Assembly (NCBI GenBank): GCA_964458655.1
Contig: CAYWJT010000028.1
Coordinates: forward strand, 1-32,981
DNA length: 32,981 nucleotides
Reading direction: 5' to 3'
DNA from: CAYWJT01 sp964458655
Lineage (GTDB): Bacteria; Acidobacteriota; Aminicenantia; Aminicenantales; Saccharicenantaceae
Of this stretch, positions 6,662-14,044 are shown piece after piece. Both the position numbers and the translations under genes were made by a program. Positions within the stretch are counted from its first letter, which is position 1. The number at the start of each line of letters is the position of its first letter. The notes beneath the pieces were generated by a model. It had not been told where the DNA came from and searched no databases. It saw only the letters and a program-made list of their open reading frames with translations.

Positions 6662-7828
6662 TTAGAACGCGGCGGCTTCCATCAGCAGGAAAAAGGCCTG
6701 GCCCTCGGTGGCCGTGCCCGCCGACTCGAAGGTGGGCGACCCGCACACACCCTGCACATACCCGTAGGCATCCACTTTTCGGCGCGCCGCGTCGCGCATG
6801 ACCTCGGCCTGCCTGAGATACGTCCTTCCGAGCCACCCGCCGCGCACTCCCCGGTAGATCGTGTAGGCCAGCATCTGGGCCAGGTTGGTCTCGACGAAGG
6901 TCGCCGGCTTGTCGACGACGTCGTGGAACAGGCCGTCAGGTCTCCTGAAGGCCAGACAGCCGTCGACGACGTCCTTCACGTAGCCGGCCAGCCGTTTCTT
7001 CTCCCTGCCCATCCGGTCCGGCAGCGCCTGGATTATCCTGGCCATGCCGGCCGCCGCCCAGCCGTTGCCCACTCCCCAGAAATCCGGCCTGAAAAATCCC
7101 TTCAGGTCGTCGTCCCAGATGTGCGAGAAGAGCTTTTTCCGCGGTTCCCAGAGCAGTTTACGTATCCCCTCGACCTGACGCACCGCCTCCTCGGGTTCGC
7201 CCGCGACCGCCAGGAAAGGCGGGGCCATGTACATCGAATCCACCCAGACCTGACGCTTGTTGGCGACGTGGTAGAGCGTGCCGTCCTCGCGACGCGGGGC
7301 GCGCTTCACCAGGTAGTCCAGCATCCTGGCCGCGGCGGCGCGCAATGCCGGGTCGCCGGTCGCCTCGGCGGCGTAGAGCACCGCCTCGCCGTTGGCCGCC
7401 GGGTCGGTGACGCCCTCGTTGCAGCTAATGACCGCGAGCCGGCCGTCCTCGAGCTGGCGCACCACGGCTTCTTTCGCCATCAGGACGACGAGCTCGCGCT
7501 CGCCGCTCTCGAGGAGCGCCTGGGCCGCCACACCCTGCTCCCAGGCGTCGCGCTGCATGGTCAGCATGGCCCTCTTGACCTTTTCGATGAGCTCGTCGGC
7601 GGGTTTGCTCTGAGCGATTGTCGCGGGCCCGTCAGCGGCACGAGCTGAGGCATCAGGGACGGACGTCGCAGGCGAGTCGATCGCCGGCTGCGAGTGACGC
7701 GCATCACGGGAACCCGCAGCCTCACCGACGGCGCTCCCGTTTCGTCCGGCAGTCTGAACGGGCAGCGTTAGAATCGCTCCCGCCGCCCCCGAGATGATGC
7801 TTTTCTCCAGGAAATCGCGTCTTTTCAT
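6662..7828 (-). CDS. Exported GH88/GH105-like unsaturated glycuronyl hydrolase
   Basis: This 388-residue protein begins MKRRDFLEKS and a hydrophobic stretch, a Tat-like (Arg-Arg) signal peptide. An Ala/Asp-rich linker (about 30-65) precedes an (alpha/alpha)6-barrel of the PF07470 type. Family-like segments are VWVDSMYMAPPFL (about 192-204), VGNGWAAAGMARII (about 253-266), and DGLFHDVVDKP then VETNLAQMLAYTIYRGV (about 297-330). GH88/GH105 enzymes hydrate and cleave the unsaturated uronic acid left by polysaccharide lyases (rhamnogalacturonan, ulvan, glycosaminoglycans). The substrate cannot be read from sequence. ATG 7828 has GGAGGAGGAG upstream. The gene stands alone on the minus strand with its own promoter. 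Confidence 0.85.
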   Translation of the reverse strand: MKRRDFLEKSIISGAAGAILTLPVQTAGRNGSAVGEAAGSRDARHSQPAIDSPATSVPDASARAADGPATIAQSKPADELIEKVKRAMLTMQRDAWEQGVAAQALLESGERELVVLMAKEAVVRQLEDGRLAVISCNEGVTDPAANGEAVLYAAEATGDPALRAAAARMLDYLVKRAPRREDGTLYHVANKRQVWVDSMYMAPPFLAVAGEPEEAVRQVEGIRKLLWEPRKKLFSHIWDDDLKGFFRPDFWGVGNGWAAAGMARIIQALPDRMGREKKRLAGYVKDVVDGCLAFRRPDGLFHDVVDKPATFVETNLAQMLAYTIYRGVRGGWLGRTYLRQAEVMRDAARRKVDAYGYVQGVCGSPTFESAGTATEGQAFFLLMEAAAF

Positions 7829-7863
7829 GGCTCCTCCTCCAAACTCGGCATGCGCATCGTAAT

Positions 7864-7892
7864 TTTATAGTCACAGTCGTGGCGAAAGGCAA
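7864..7892 (-). promoter_or_regulatory. Sigma-70-like promoter for the GH88/105 gene
   Basis: On the minus strand, TTGCCT (7892-7887), 17-bp spacer, TATAAA (7869-7864), about 36 bp before the start codon at 7828. Confidence 0.6.
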
Positions 7893-7906
7893 CAGAATCG
7901 CTCACG

Positions 7907-7959
7907 GGTGCTTGGCACGGCACCTGGTACGGTGCCTGGTACCACGCGTACCAGATACC
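7907..7959. repeat. Compound GGYRCC repeat upstream of the O-antigen ligase
   Basis: The stretch contains GGCACCTGGTAC followed directly by GGTGCCTGGTACC, ACGC, GTACCAGATACC, plus a degenerate GGTGCTTGGCAC on the left. It looks like one full copy preceded by one or two extra arms. It lies in the divergent region between the hydrolase and ligase genes. Confidence 0.7.
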
Positions 7960-8005
7960 GGCATTTTAGCCGTTCGGCTTGAGCCGGAGCGGCCTTTTAC
8001 ATATC

Positions 8006-10396
8006 ATGGGACGCATGGCGGAGCGCAACGGGCTGGCGAGGCAGGTCGTCTTCTGGGGGCTGTGCGTGCTCGTCGTGTTCCTGCCGCTGCCGCTCGGCTC
8101 GGTGCTCGAGTGGGCGGTCTTCGCCTTCGAAGCCGCCGTGGCCGCGCTTTTCCTGGCCTATTTATGGGGCGGCTACGCCGAGCGACGCGCTCGCAGACGC
8201 CTGTTACCGCGCACTCTCGACCTCGACCCCCTCGATGCCTCCGAAACCGCCCCGGCGGCGCCTTCAGCCCGCGTTTCTCGCCGTCCGGCCTCCGAGGTTC
8301 CCCGCGCCTTCAAGGCGCTTATCTGGGTGTTCCTCGGCTTCTCCGCCCTGCAGCTCGTGCCGCTCCCGCCCGCGCTCGTCGCGCTGCTCTCGCCGCGCGC
8401 GGCCGCCTTATACGCGGGGCTCGTCCGCGACCGCGTCCCCGGTTGGACGGAAGGCGCCTGGCAGACCCTCTCGCTTTCGCCTTCCGCCTCGCTCGGCAAG
8501 CTCGTCCTTATGCTCGCGGTCGGCGTTTTCGGCTTCCTGGTCCTGCGCTGCGTGCGGTCCAGGCGCGAGGTCGAGACCTTCGTCCTGGTCCTGATCGCCT
8601 GCGGCCTCTTCCAGGCCTTTTACGGCATGGCCGAGACCTTCAGCGGCCATGAGATGATCTTCGGCGTCAAGAAAAGGTATGTCGGCTCGGTCAGCGGGAC
8701 CTTCTACAACCGCAACCACCTGGCCGGCTTCCTGGAGATGGCCTTCCCGCTCAGCCTGGGCTATCTCCTGGTCAAGGCCCGCTACTTCATGATGGAGAAG
8801 GGCATGAGCCTGCGGCGAAGGATCCTCTGGTTCAGCCAGGAACGGCTGCAGTTGACCATCCTCTTCGGCATGGCCTCGGTCTTCATCGCGCTCGGGCTGG
8901 TCTTTTCGCGCTCGCGCTCGGGCGTGACCATCTTCGCGGCGACGCTTCTTCTCGCGGCCTTCGCGACGTCCCGCTGGCGCGACATCTCGGCCGAGGAAGC
9001 GGCGGGCGTAGAGGGTTATGGCGCGGGCGGGCCCGCGTCCGGACGCCGCGCCCCGAAGCGGAGCCGCGCCGGCCGGACCGTCCGCGTCGTGGCCGCGGCC
9101 GTCATCGTCGCCGCGGTCTGGATCGGCCTCGGGCCGGTCATCGAGCGCTTCTCAGAGCTCGACATCAGCCGCGAATGGCGCCGCGTTTACTACCGCAACT
9201 CGCTCGAGCTCGTCCGCGATTTCCCGTTCGCCGGCACGGGCAAGGGGACCTTCCTCCACGCCTACAACATGTACGAGAAGGTCGACGACCACGTCCGCAT
9301 ATCCTTCGCCCACAACGATTACCTGGAGTTCCTGGCCGAGAACGGCGTCGTCGCCGGCGGCTGCCTGGTCGCGCTCGGCGTCGGGTTCGCCGTGCTCATC
9401 GCGGTCCGCTGGAGCCGCAGGCGTAACAATTTCTCCAAGGGCGTGGGGCTGGGCGCCCTGCTCGGCGTGACGGCCATCCTCGCCCACGGCTTCACGGACT
9501 TCAACCTGCAGATCCCGGCCAACGCGGCCTGTTTCGCGGCCCTGGTCGCCCTCGGCCTGAACACGGTCCGGGAGAGGTCGCGGAACCGGAGCGCGGCGTG
9601 GTATGACTGGGAGGCGGGGAACGGGGAGGTGGCGAACGAAGCGGCGGGGAACGGCGACGCAGCGGCCGGCGCGGCGGCGAACGGGGAGGCGTCCCCGGAG
9701 CGCGGACCGGGCTCCCTGCTCAAGGCGATCCTCGCGACCGCAATCTCCCTGCTGCTGCTGGCCCCGGCGGCCGGCGATTTCATCGGGCACAGCTGTCTCG
9801 CGCGCTACCGGGAAACGCGGCGCTCGGTTCGCAGCGTCCAGAGCGGCTTCCCGAAGCTCGAGCCGCTGCTGCGAAGGGCGGTCGGCTGGTCGAAGCGCGC
9901 CGAGTTCCGGGTGGAGCTCGCCCGCCTTTATTACGAGATGGCCCGGGTCGAGAACGACGACGGCCGCGAGGAGGAGCGCGACCGCTACTGCGACCTGGCC
10001 ATCGCCGCATACGAGGACGCCATCCGCCGCAACCCGGCCGATGCCTTCACGCATTACGAAACTGGCCTGGCCTACCTTTTCCTCAATTACCCTGTGATGC
10101 CCTACGTCGAGAAGGCCAAGGTATATTTCCGGCGGGCGCTCGAACTCAAGCCGGCCGACGAATCGCTGAACCTCAACGTCGTTTTCCTGCACATGACCTG
10201 GTGGAGCGAGCTCGAGCAGGAAGAGAAGGAGTACGCGGCCGGCCTTTACCGGCGGATGATGGGGAACAACCCCGCTTTCGGGGGCCAGGTCAAGGCGCTA
10301 TGGCGGCAGAGCTTCGGCTCGCTCGACGAGCGCTACCGCGGCATCATCGAGTTTTTTAACGGGGGACAGGCACCAAAGGGGACAGACACTCTTTAG
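8006..10396 (+). CDS. O-antigen ligase / Wzy_C family membrane protein with C-terminal TPR region
   Basis: This roughly 796-residue polytopic inner-membrane protein has many hydrophobic helices in its first 530 residues. The conserved Wzy_C/O-antigen-ligase region lies near 390-460: RNSLELVRDFPFAGTGKGTF followed by FAHNDYLEFLAENGVVAGG, with the Arg and His-Asn-Asp-Tyr signature of the family. A low-complexity Asn/Gly/Ala/Glu linker (about 540-570) precedes another membrane helix and a C-terminal tetratricopeptide region (about 630-760). Such proteins join O-antigen or exopolysaccharide chains to a lipid or protein acceptor, consistent with the EPS genes upstream. The last residues (NGGQAPKGTDTL) are encoded by a GGGGACAG repeat. 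The start is uncertain: TTG 7979, ATG 8006 or ATG 8015; I favour an ATG. Confidence 0.87.
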   Translation: MGRMAERNGLARQVVFWGLCVLVVFLPLPLGSVLEWAVFAFEAAVAALFLAYLWGGYAERRARRRLLPRTLDLDPLDASETAPAAPSARVSRRPASEVPRAFKALIWVFLGFSALQLVPLPPALVALLSPRAAALYAGLVRDRVPGWTEGAWQTLSLSPSASLGKLVLMLAVGVFGFLVLRCVRSRREVETFVLVLIACGLFQAFYGMAETFSGHEMIFGVKKRYVGSVSGTFYNRNHLAGFLEMAFPLSLGYLLVKARYFMMEKGMSLRRRILWFSQERLQLTILFGMASVFIALGLVFSRSRSGVTIFAATLLLAAFATSRWRDISAEEAAGVEGYGAGGPASGRRAPKRSRAGRTVRVVAAAVIVAAVWIGLGPVIERFSELDISREWRRVYYRNSLELVRDFPFAGTGKGTFLHAYNMYEKVDDHVRISFAHNDYLEFLAENGVVAGGCLVALGVGFAVLIAVRWSRRRNNFSKGVGLGALLGVTAILAHGFTDFNLQIPANAACFAALVALGLNTVRERSRNRSAAWYDWEAGNGEVANEAAGNGDAAAGAAANGEASPERGPGSLLKAILATAISLLLLAPAAGDFIGHSCLARYRETRRSVRSVQSGFPKLEPLLRRAVGWSKRAEFRVELARLYYEMARVENDDGREEERDRYCDLAIAAYEDAIRRNPADAFTHYETGLAYLFLNYPVMPYVEKAKVYFRRALELKPADESLNLNVVFLHMTWWSELEQEEKEYAAGLYRRMMGNNPAFGGQVKALWRQSFGSLDERYRGIIEFFNGGQAPKGTDTL
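10362..10391 (+). repeat. Paired GGGGACAG motifs forming the 3' end of the ligase CDS
   Basis: GGGGGACAGGCACC followed by AAAGGGGACAGACACT: two GGGGACAG cores 15 bp apart. They are in frame and encode the final dozen residues of the ligase, and the stop codon leads straight into the GGYRCC repeat at 10396. Confidence 0.65.
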
Positions 10397-10424
10397 GTAC
10401 CAGGTACGCGTGGTGCCAGGCACC
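10396..10424. repeat. GGYRCC palindromic repeat at the ligase stop codon
   Basis: GGTACCAGGTAC, GCGTG, GTGCCAGGCACC. The first G is the last base of the ligase TAG stop. The element ends four bases before the -35 box of the next gene. Confidence 0.75.
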
Positions 10425-10427
10425 GGA

Positions 10428-10456
10428 TTAACATTCGCCGGCAGCCGTGATATACT
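10428..10456 (+). promoter_or_regulatory. Sigma-70-like promoter for the DUF2177 gene
   Basis: TTAACA (10428-10433), 17-bp spacer, TATACT (10451-10456) preceded by TGA, 17 bp before the start codon. This leaves a very short leader that carries the GGAGG site. Confidence 0.65.
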
Positions 10457-10473
10457 CCCCGCAGGAGGGAATC

Positions 10474-10884
10474 ATGGCATTCAAACAGATGATAATCCTT
10501 TACCTGGTCGCGCTGGCGGTCTTCCTTCTGGTGGACATGGTCTGGTTGACCGTGGTCGCGAAGGGTTTCTACCAGAAGCACCTCGGCCCGCTGCTCAGTC
10601 CGCGGGTGCGCTGGGCCGCGGCCTTCCTGTTCTATCTCGTTTACATCCTGGGCTTGCTCATCTTCGTCATGCGGCCGGCTTTTGTCAAAGGCGACGTATT
10701 ATACGCGCTCTTTTACGGCGCTCTGTTCGGCCTGATCAGCTACGCCACCTACGACCTGTCCAACCTGGCCACCATCAAGGCCTGGCCGCTCGTCGTCACG
10801 GTCGTCGACCTGGTCTGGGGCACGGTGCTGGGCGGCGTCGTTTCTTTTCTGGCGGTGGCGCTCGGCCGCTGGCTCCTGAGATAA
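10474..10884 (+). CDS. DUF2177 family membrane protein
   Basis: This 136-residue protein has four predicted membrane helices: MIILYLVALAVFLLVDMVWL, WAAAFLFYLVYILGLLIFV, a third around VLYALFYGALFGLISYATYD, and WPLVVTVVDLVWGTVLGGVV. The placement of WLTVVAKGFYQKHLG and TYDLSNLATIKAWP matches the DUF2177 (PF09945) pattern. Function is unknown for the family. ATG 10474 has GCAGGAGGG immediately upstream and is preferred to the GTG at 10447. It has its own promoter. Confidence 0.88.
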   Translation: MAFKQMIILYLVALAVFLLVDMVWLTVVAKGFYQKHLGPLLSPRVRWAAAFLFYLVYILGLLIFVMRPAFVKGDVLYALFYGALFGLISYATYDLSNLATIKAWPLVVTVVDLVWGTVLGGVVSFLAVALGRWLLR

Positions 10885-10920
10885 TCCGACCGGTCCCCCG
10901 GGGCGGGGAAAAAGGCGAAA

Positions 10921-10946
10921 GGTGCCGGGCGCGGCACCCGGTGCCG
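10921..10946. repeat. GGYRCC-like GC-rich repeat, diverged copy
   Basis: GGTGCCGGGC, GCGGCACC, CGGTGCC: three GGYRCC-like hexamers but with C/G instead of A/T between them. It lies just upstream of the DUF486 promoter. Confidence 0.5.
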
Positions 10947-10955
10947 GCCTTGAAT

Positions 10956-10984
10956 TTGACCCGCCGCCTGCGGCGGACTATAAT
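10956..10984 (+). promoter_or_regulatory. Strong promoter for the DUF486 gene with a palindromic spacer
   Basis: TTGACC (10956-10961), 17-bp spacer, perfect TATAAT (10979-10984). The spacer and edge of the -35 carry a perfect inverted repeat, CCGCCGC (10961-10967) and GCGGCGG (10970-10976), placed like an operator. The start codon is 77 bp downstream. Confidence 0.75.
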
Positions 10985-11061
10985 TGCTGTCTTTATTTCA
11001 GCTTCTTGAGCGGGGCTGACCATCAAGAAACGGATGACGCGAGTGAAGAGGTCCATCTCAG

Positions 11062-11391
11062 ATGCTTACTGTCGCGCTGCTGACGGTCTCGAACATCTTC
11101 ATGACTTTCGCCTGGTACGGGCACCTCAAGAATAAGAACACGGCCTTATGGAAGGCCGTCCTCGTGTCCTGGTCGATAGCTTTCGTCGAGTACTGCTTCC
11201 AGGTCCCGGCCAACAGGATAGGGCACGGCAGGTTCACGGCCGCCCAGCTCAAGACCATCCAGGAAGTCATCACACTCATCGTATTCGCCGTCTTTTCCGT
11301 CCTCTATCTCAAAGAGGAGTTCAAGTGGAACTACCTGGCGGCGTTCGTCTGCATACTCGCCGCCGTCTTCTTTATTTTCCATAAGTTTTAA
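11062..11391 (+). CDS. DUF486 (DMT-like) small membrane protein
   Basis: This 109-residue protein matches DUF486 (PF04342) along its length: MLTVALLTVSNIFMTFAWYG at the start, LVSWSIAFVEYCFQVPANR in the middle, LKTIQEVITLIVFAVFSVLY and a final NYLAAFVCILAAVFFIFHKF. Four membrane helices are expected. The family belongs to the drug/metabolite transporter superfamily by fold, but no substrate is established. The start is fixed by family conservation of MLT; upstream AGAGGTCCATCTCAG gives a modest Shine-Dalgarno. A GGYRCC repeat begins 3 bp after the stop. Confidence 0.9.
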   Translation: MLTVALLTVSNIFMTFAWYGHLKNKNTALWKAVLVSWSIAFVEYCFQVPANRIGHGRFTAAQLKTIQEVITLIVFAVFSVLYLKEEFKWNYLAAFVCILAAVFFIFHKF

Positions 11392-11393
11392 AA

Positions 11394-11422
11394 GGTGCCA
11401 GGTACGCGTGGCACCAGGTGCC
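11394..11422. repeat. GGYRCC palindromic repeat after DUF486
   Basis: GGTGCCAGGTAC, GCGTG, GCACCAGGTGCC. It is nearly identical in plan to the copy at 10396 and, like it, sits at the 3' end of a gene. Confidence 0.75.
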
Positions 11423-11508
11423 GGATTCAGGAAGAAAGCGGCGGCCCGCGCGTCTAAACAATCTGACTGGAGCGACATCGGAACTTCGTCTTATGGCAGG
11501 TAAGGCAA

Positions 11509-14025
11509 ATGTTGAAGCGAAAAATCGCCCAGGCAGCGGTCTGCCCGCCGGCCGAACGCGGCGCCCGCGCGCGTCACTTCGTCCCGAACGCCATCGCTAT
11601 CATATTTCTTTTCGCGGCTTCGGCCGCCCTTATTTTCGGGATAGCGTTTGAGCCCCGGCCGGCCTGGCCGCTCGACGCCGACACGGGTTCGCTCGGCGGA
11701 AAAGAGGCGCCCTCCCGCGCGCAGCTGCGCGCCCTGACAGCCGCCGCCGCTCCCAATCCCGCTGCTCCCGACCCTGCCTCCACTACACCTGCCCCTGCTC
11801 CCGCCTCCGTCTCTCCGCGCGCCCGTCTCTCCCGCTCCTCCCGCGCGCTTTCGCCGCAAACCGCCCCCACCCCCCAGCTCATCCGCTACAACGGCAGGCC
11901 CGGCGACGTGCTCACTTACCGCCAGATATTCCAGGTCGAGCGCCAGGTCGCGCCCGACCGGCCCGAGTTCTTCAAGTTCCGTATCGAGTGGACCGTGAAG
12001 GTCGCGACCATGGACATCCGCGACGGCACCGCCCGCTTGGCCATACAGTACAACCGGGAGAAGGTCGAACTCCTCAACCGCGAGGAGCTGGCCGAAGTCC
12101 TGCCGCCCGAGCGGATCTTCGAGGCCTTCTACGAGCAGACCGAGTTCGAAGTCCAGTCGGTCCGCGTCGTCGAGGTCGACGAGCGCGGCCTCAACCTCAA
12201 CCGCAGCCATTATTTCAACGAGATGTTCTCCGGCCTGCACCCGCTGGCGACCCGCGTCTTCGCCCTGCCCCAGTCGCCCGTCGCCCCCGGCGACACCTTC
12301 ACCGTCGAGGCCGAGGAGCCGGTCCGCTTCACCTATAAAGGCCTCACCCGCGGCCTGGTCGGCGACATCCACCTTTTCGAGGGCGAAGTCGCCGGCGGCC
12401 GGATCAAAGCCTCCTTTTTCAAGGATCTCGGCGTCCTGGACCGGCTCGAATACTACGGCGAATACCTCGTCAACAGGAAGCTCGTGCGCGAGAGCTTCCT
12501 TTACGCCTTCACCGGCAAGAGCAACTCGCCGCTCCCGCAGATCTTCGCCGACGAGAAGGTGAACAAAGCCGCCCTGATGAGCGCCCTCCGCCGCGACACG
12601 CCCGAGGCCCCGGCCTGGCTCGTCAAGGCTTTCCTCGCGAGCGGCGACCGCTCGAGACGCGGCCTGGCCGCGGCCTACTGCGCCCTGCGCGGCATCCCCG
12701 CCGGCGCGGACATGGCGCCTTTCCTTTCCGACAGCGACCCTGTCGTGCGCTTCAACGCCGCCAAGGCCCTGGCCCTCTTCGCCGGCAACCTTTCGCCGAT
12801 GAAGGCCATCGCCGCCAACGCTTCCGACCCGCTCGGCCGCCGGGCCGCCAATTTCCTCGAGCGCAGCACCTATTTCGTCCCGCCCGGACTGGCCCGCGAC
12901 TACCAGGCCGTCCAGGACTATATCTACTCGCCGGAAAGCCGTCCGCTTCAGACCGCGGCCGGACTCGAGCAGATCAAGACCCTGCTCAATTTCATGAAGC
13001 CCCGCAACTACCGCCGCGGCGGCTTCTACAAGGAATTGATAAAGAACCCCGAGACCGGCGCCCTCCAGCCATATTATGTCCATCTCCCCGTCGACTACGA
13101 CCCGTTCGAGCTCTACCCGCTCGTCGTCTATTTCGGCGGCGGGGACGGCCGAGGCGACCAGGCCCTGGCCGAAGCCTACCAGGAACTGATGCGCGGCGAC
13201 GAGCTGGCCGGCTACATCCTGTTCGTCCCCCAGGCGAGCGGCATGTGGTGGGAGGAACCGTCGGTCCGCGGCTTCGTCGAGTCTTTGCGGTCGGTGCTTC
13301 GCAGCTTCAGCGTCGATACCGACCGGATGTACGCGGCCGGCACGTCCAACGGCGCCATGGCCACTTTCTTTTACGGCACGCACCTGGCCGACCGCTTCGC
13401 GGCCATCTTCTCCAACATGGGCTACCCCGTGGTCAAGCAGGTGCCGCCCGAGGAGGAGAAGGACCGCGAGGTCCTGCGCAACCTGAAGAACACGGCCGTG
13501 TTCATGGTCCACGGCGACGCCGACACCATGGTCTTCCCGGTCGGCGACCAACGGGCTTACAGGACCCTCCGGCGCCTTAAATACAGGGTCACCTACGAGG
13601 AATGGGCGGGCCGCGACCACGACATCAGGCTCAAGGAGCTCAAGGCCGACATCGTCAACCTCTTCCGCGAGAACATCAGGCGGCCGCTTCCCGAGAAGAT
13701 CGAGTTCGCCGTCAACGACCTCGACTTCAACTCCAACTACTGGATCCGCGTCGACCGGGCCAGGAAGTTCCCGGCCCTGATCTCGGCCGAGCTCGACGCC
13801 GGGAAAAGCGAGATCCGCATCCGCACGGACGGCGTCGAGGCCCTGACGGTCTTCCTGCGCGACGATGATTCGAACCTTTCCCGCGAGATCCGCATCATCG
13901 TCAACGGCAGGCTGGCCTTCAAGGGCGTGCCCCGGCGCTCGGCGGCCCTCCTGCTCGACACGGCCCGGAACGGGCTCGACCCGGCCTTGACCTACGACGC
14001 CGCCGTCGAGCTCAAGGTGGACTGA
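11509..14025 (+). CDS. Exported modular alpha/beta hydrolase (PHB-depolymerase/LpqC-like esterase fold) with N-terminal beta domain and HEAT-like region
   Basis: This 838-residue protein has an N-terminal hydrophobic segment (about 29-48), then an Ala/Pro/Ser-rich linker to about 120. A probable beta-rich domain of unknown type (about 125-340) starts YNGRPGDVLTYRQIFQVE. A short helical HEAT-like segment follows (about 355-450, with DSDPVVRFNAAKALALFAG). The hydrolase domain (about 510-730) starts YYVHLPVDYDPFELYPLVVY and has the nucleophile elbow GTSNGAM (Ser near 613), acid HGDADTM (about 667-669) and GRDHD (His near 701), a complete triad. A further beta-rich C-terminal region follows. It probably acts outside the cytoplasm on an ester substrate that cannot be named. 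ATG 11509 follows GGTAAGGCAA. It converges with the S10 peptidase gene 19 bp away. Confidence 0.8.
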   Translation: MLKRKIAQAAVCPPAERGARARHFVPNAIAIIFLFAASAALIFGIAFEPRPAWPLDADTGSLGGKEAPSRAQLRALTAAAAPNPAAPDPASTTPAPAPASVSPRARLSRSSRALSPQTAPTPQLIRYNGRPGDVLTYRQIFQVERQVAPDRPEFFKFRIEWTVKVATMDIRDGTARLAIQYNREKVELLNREELAEVLPPERIFEAFYEQTEFEVQSVRVVEVDERGLNLNRSHYFNEMFSGLHPLATRVFALPQSPVAPGDTFTVEAEEPVRFTYKGLTRGLVGDIHLFEGEVAGGRIKASFFKDLGVLDRLEYYGEYLVNRKLVRESFLYAFTGKSNSPLPQIFADEKVNKAALMSALRRDTPEAPAWLVKAFLASGDRSRRGLAAAYCALRGIPAGADMAPFLSDSDPVVRFNAAKALALFAGNLSPMKAIAANASDPLGRRAANFLERSTYFVPPGLARDYQAVQDYIYSPESRPLQTAAGLEQIKTLLNFMKPRNYRRGGFYKELIKNPETGALQPYYVHLPVDYDPFELYPLVVYFGGGDGRGDQALAEAYQELMRGDELAGYILFVPQASGMWWEEPSVRGFVESLRSVLRSFSVDTDRMYAAGTSNGAMATFFYGTHLADRFAAIFSNMGYPVVKQVPPEEEKDREVLRNLKNTAVFMVHGDADTMVFPVGDQRAYRTLRRLKYRVTYEEWAGRDHDIRLKELKADIVNLFRENIRRPLPEKIEFAVNDLDFNSNYWIRVDRARKFPALISAELDAGKSEIRIRTDGVEALTVFLRDDDSNLSREIRIIVNGRLAFKGVPRRSAALLLDTARNGLDPALTYDAAVELKVD

Positions 14026-14044
14026 GCCGGTTTATCGGCCCCGC

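Noticed and set aside
11491..13620. A 709-codon open frame on the minus strand
   Set aside because: It lies opposite the 838-residue hydrolase, which has a full catalytic triad and ribosome site. It is a GC-rich shadow frame with no domain signal.
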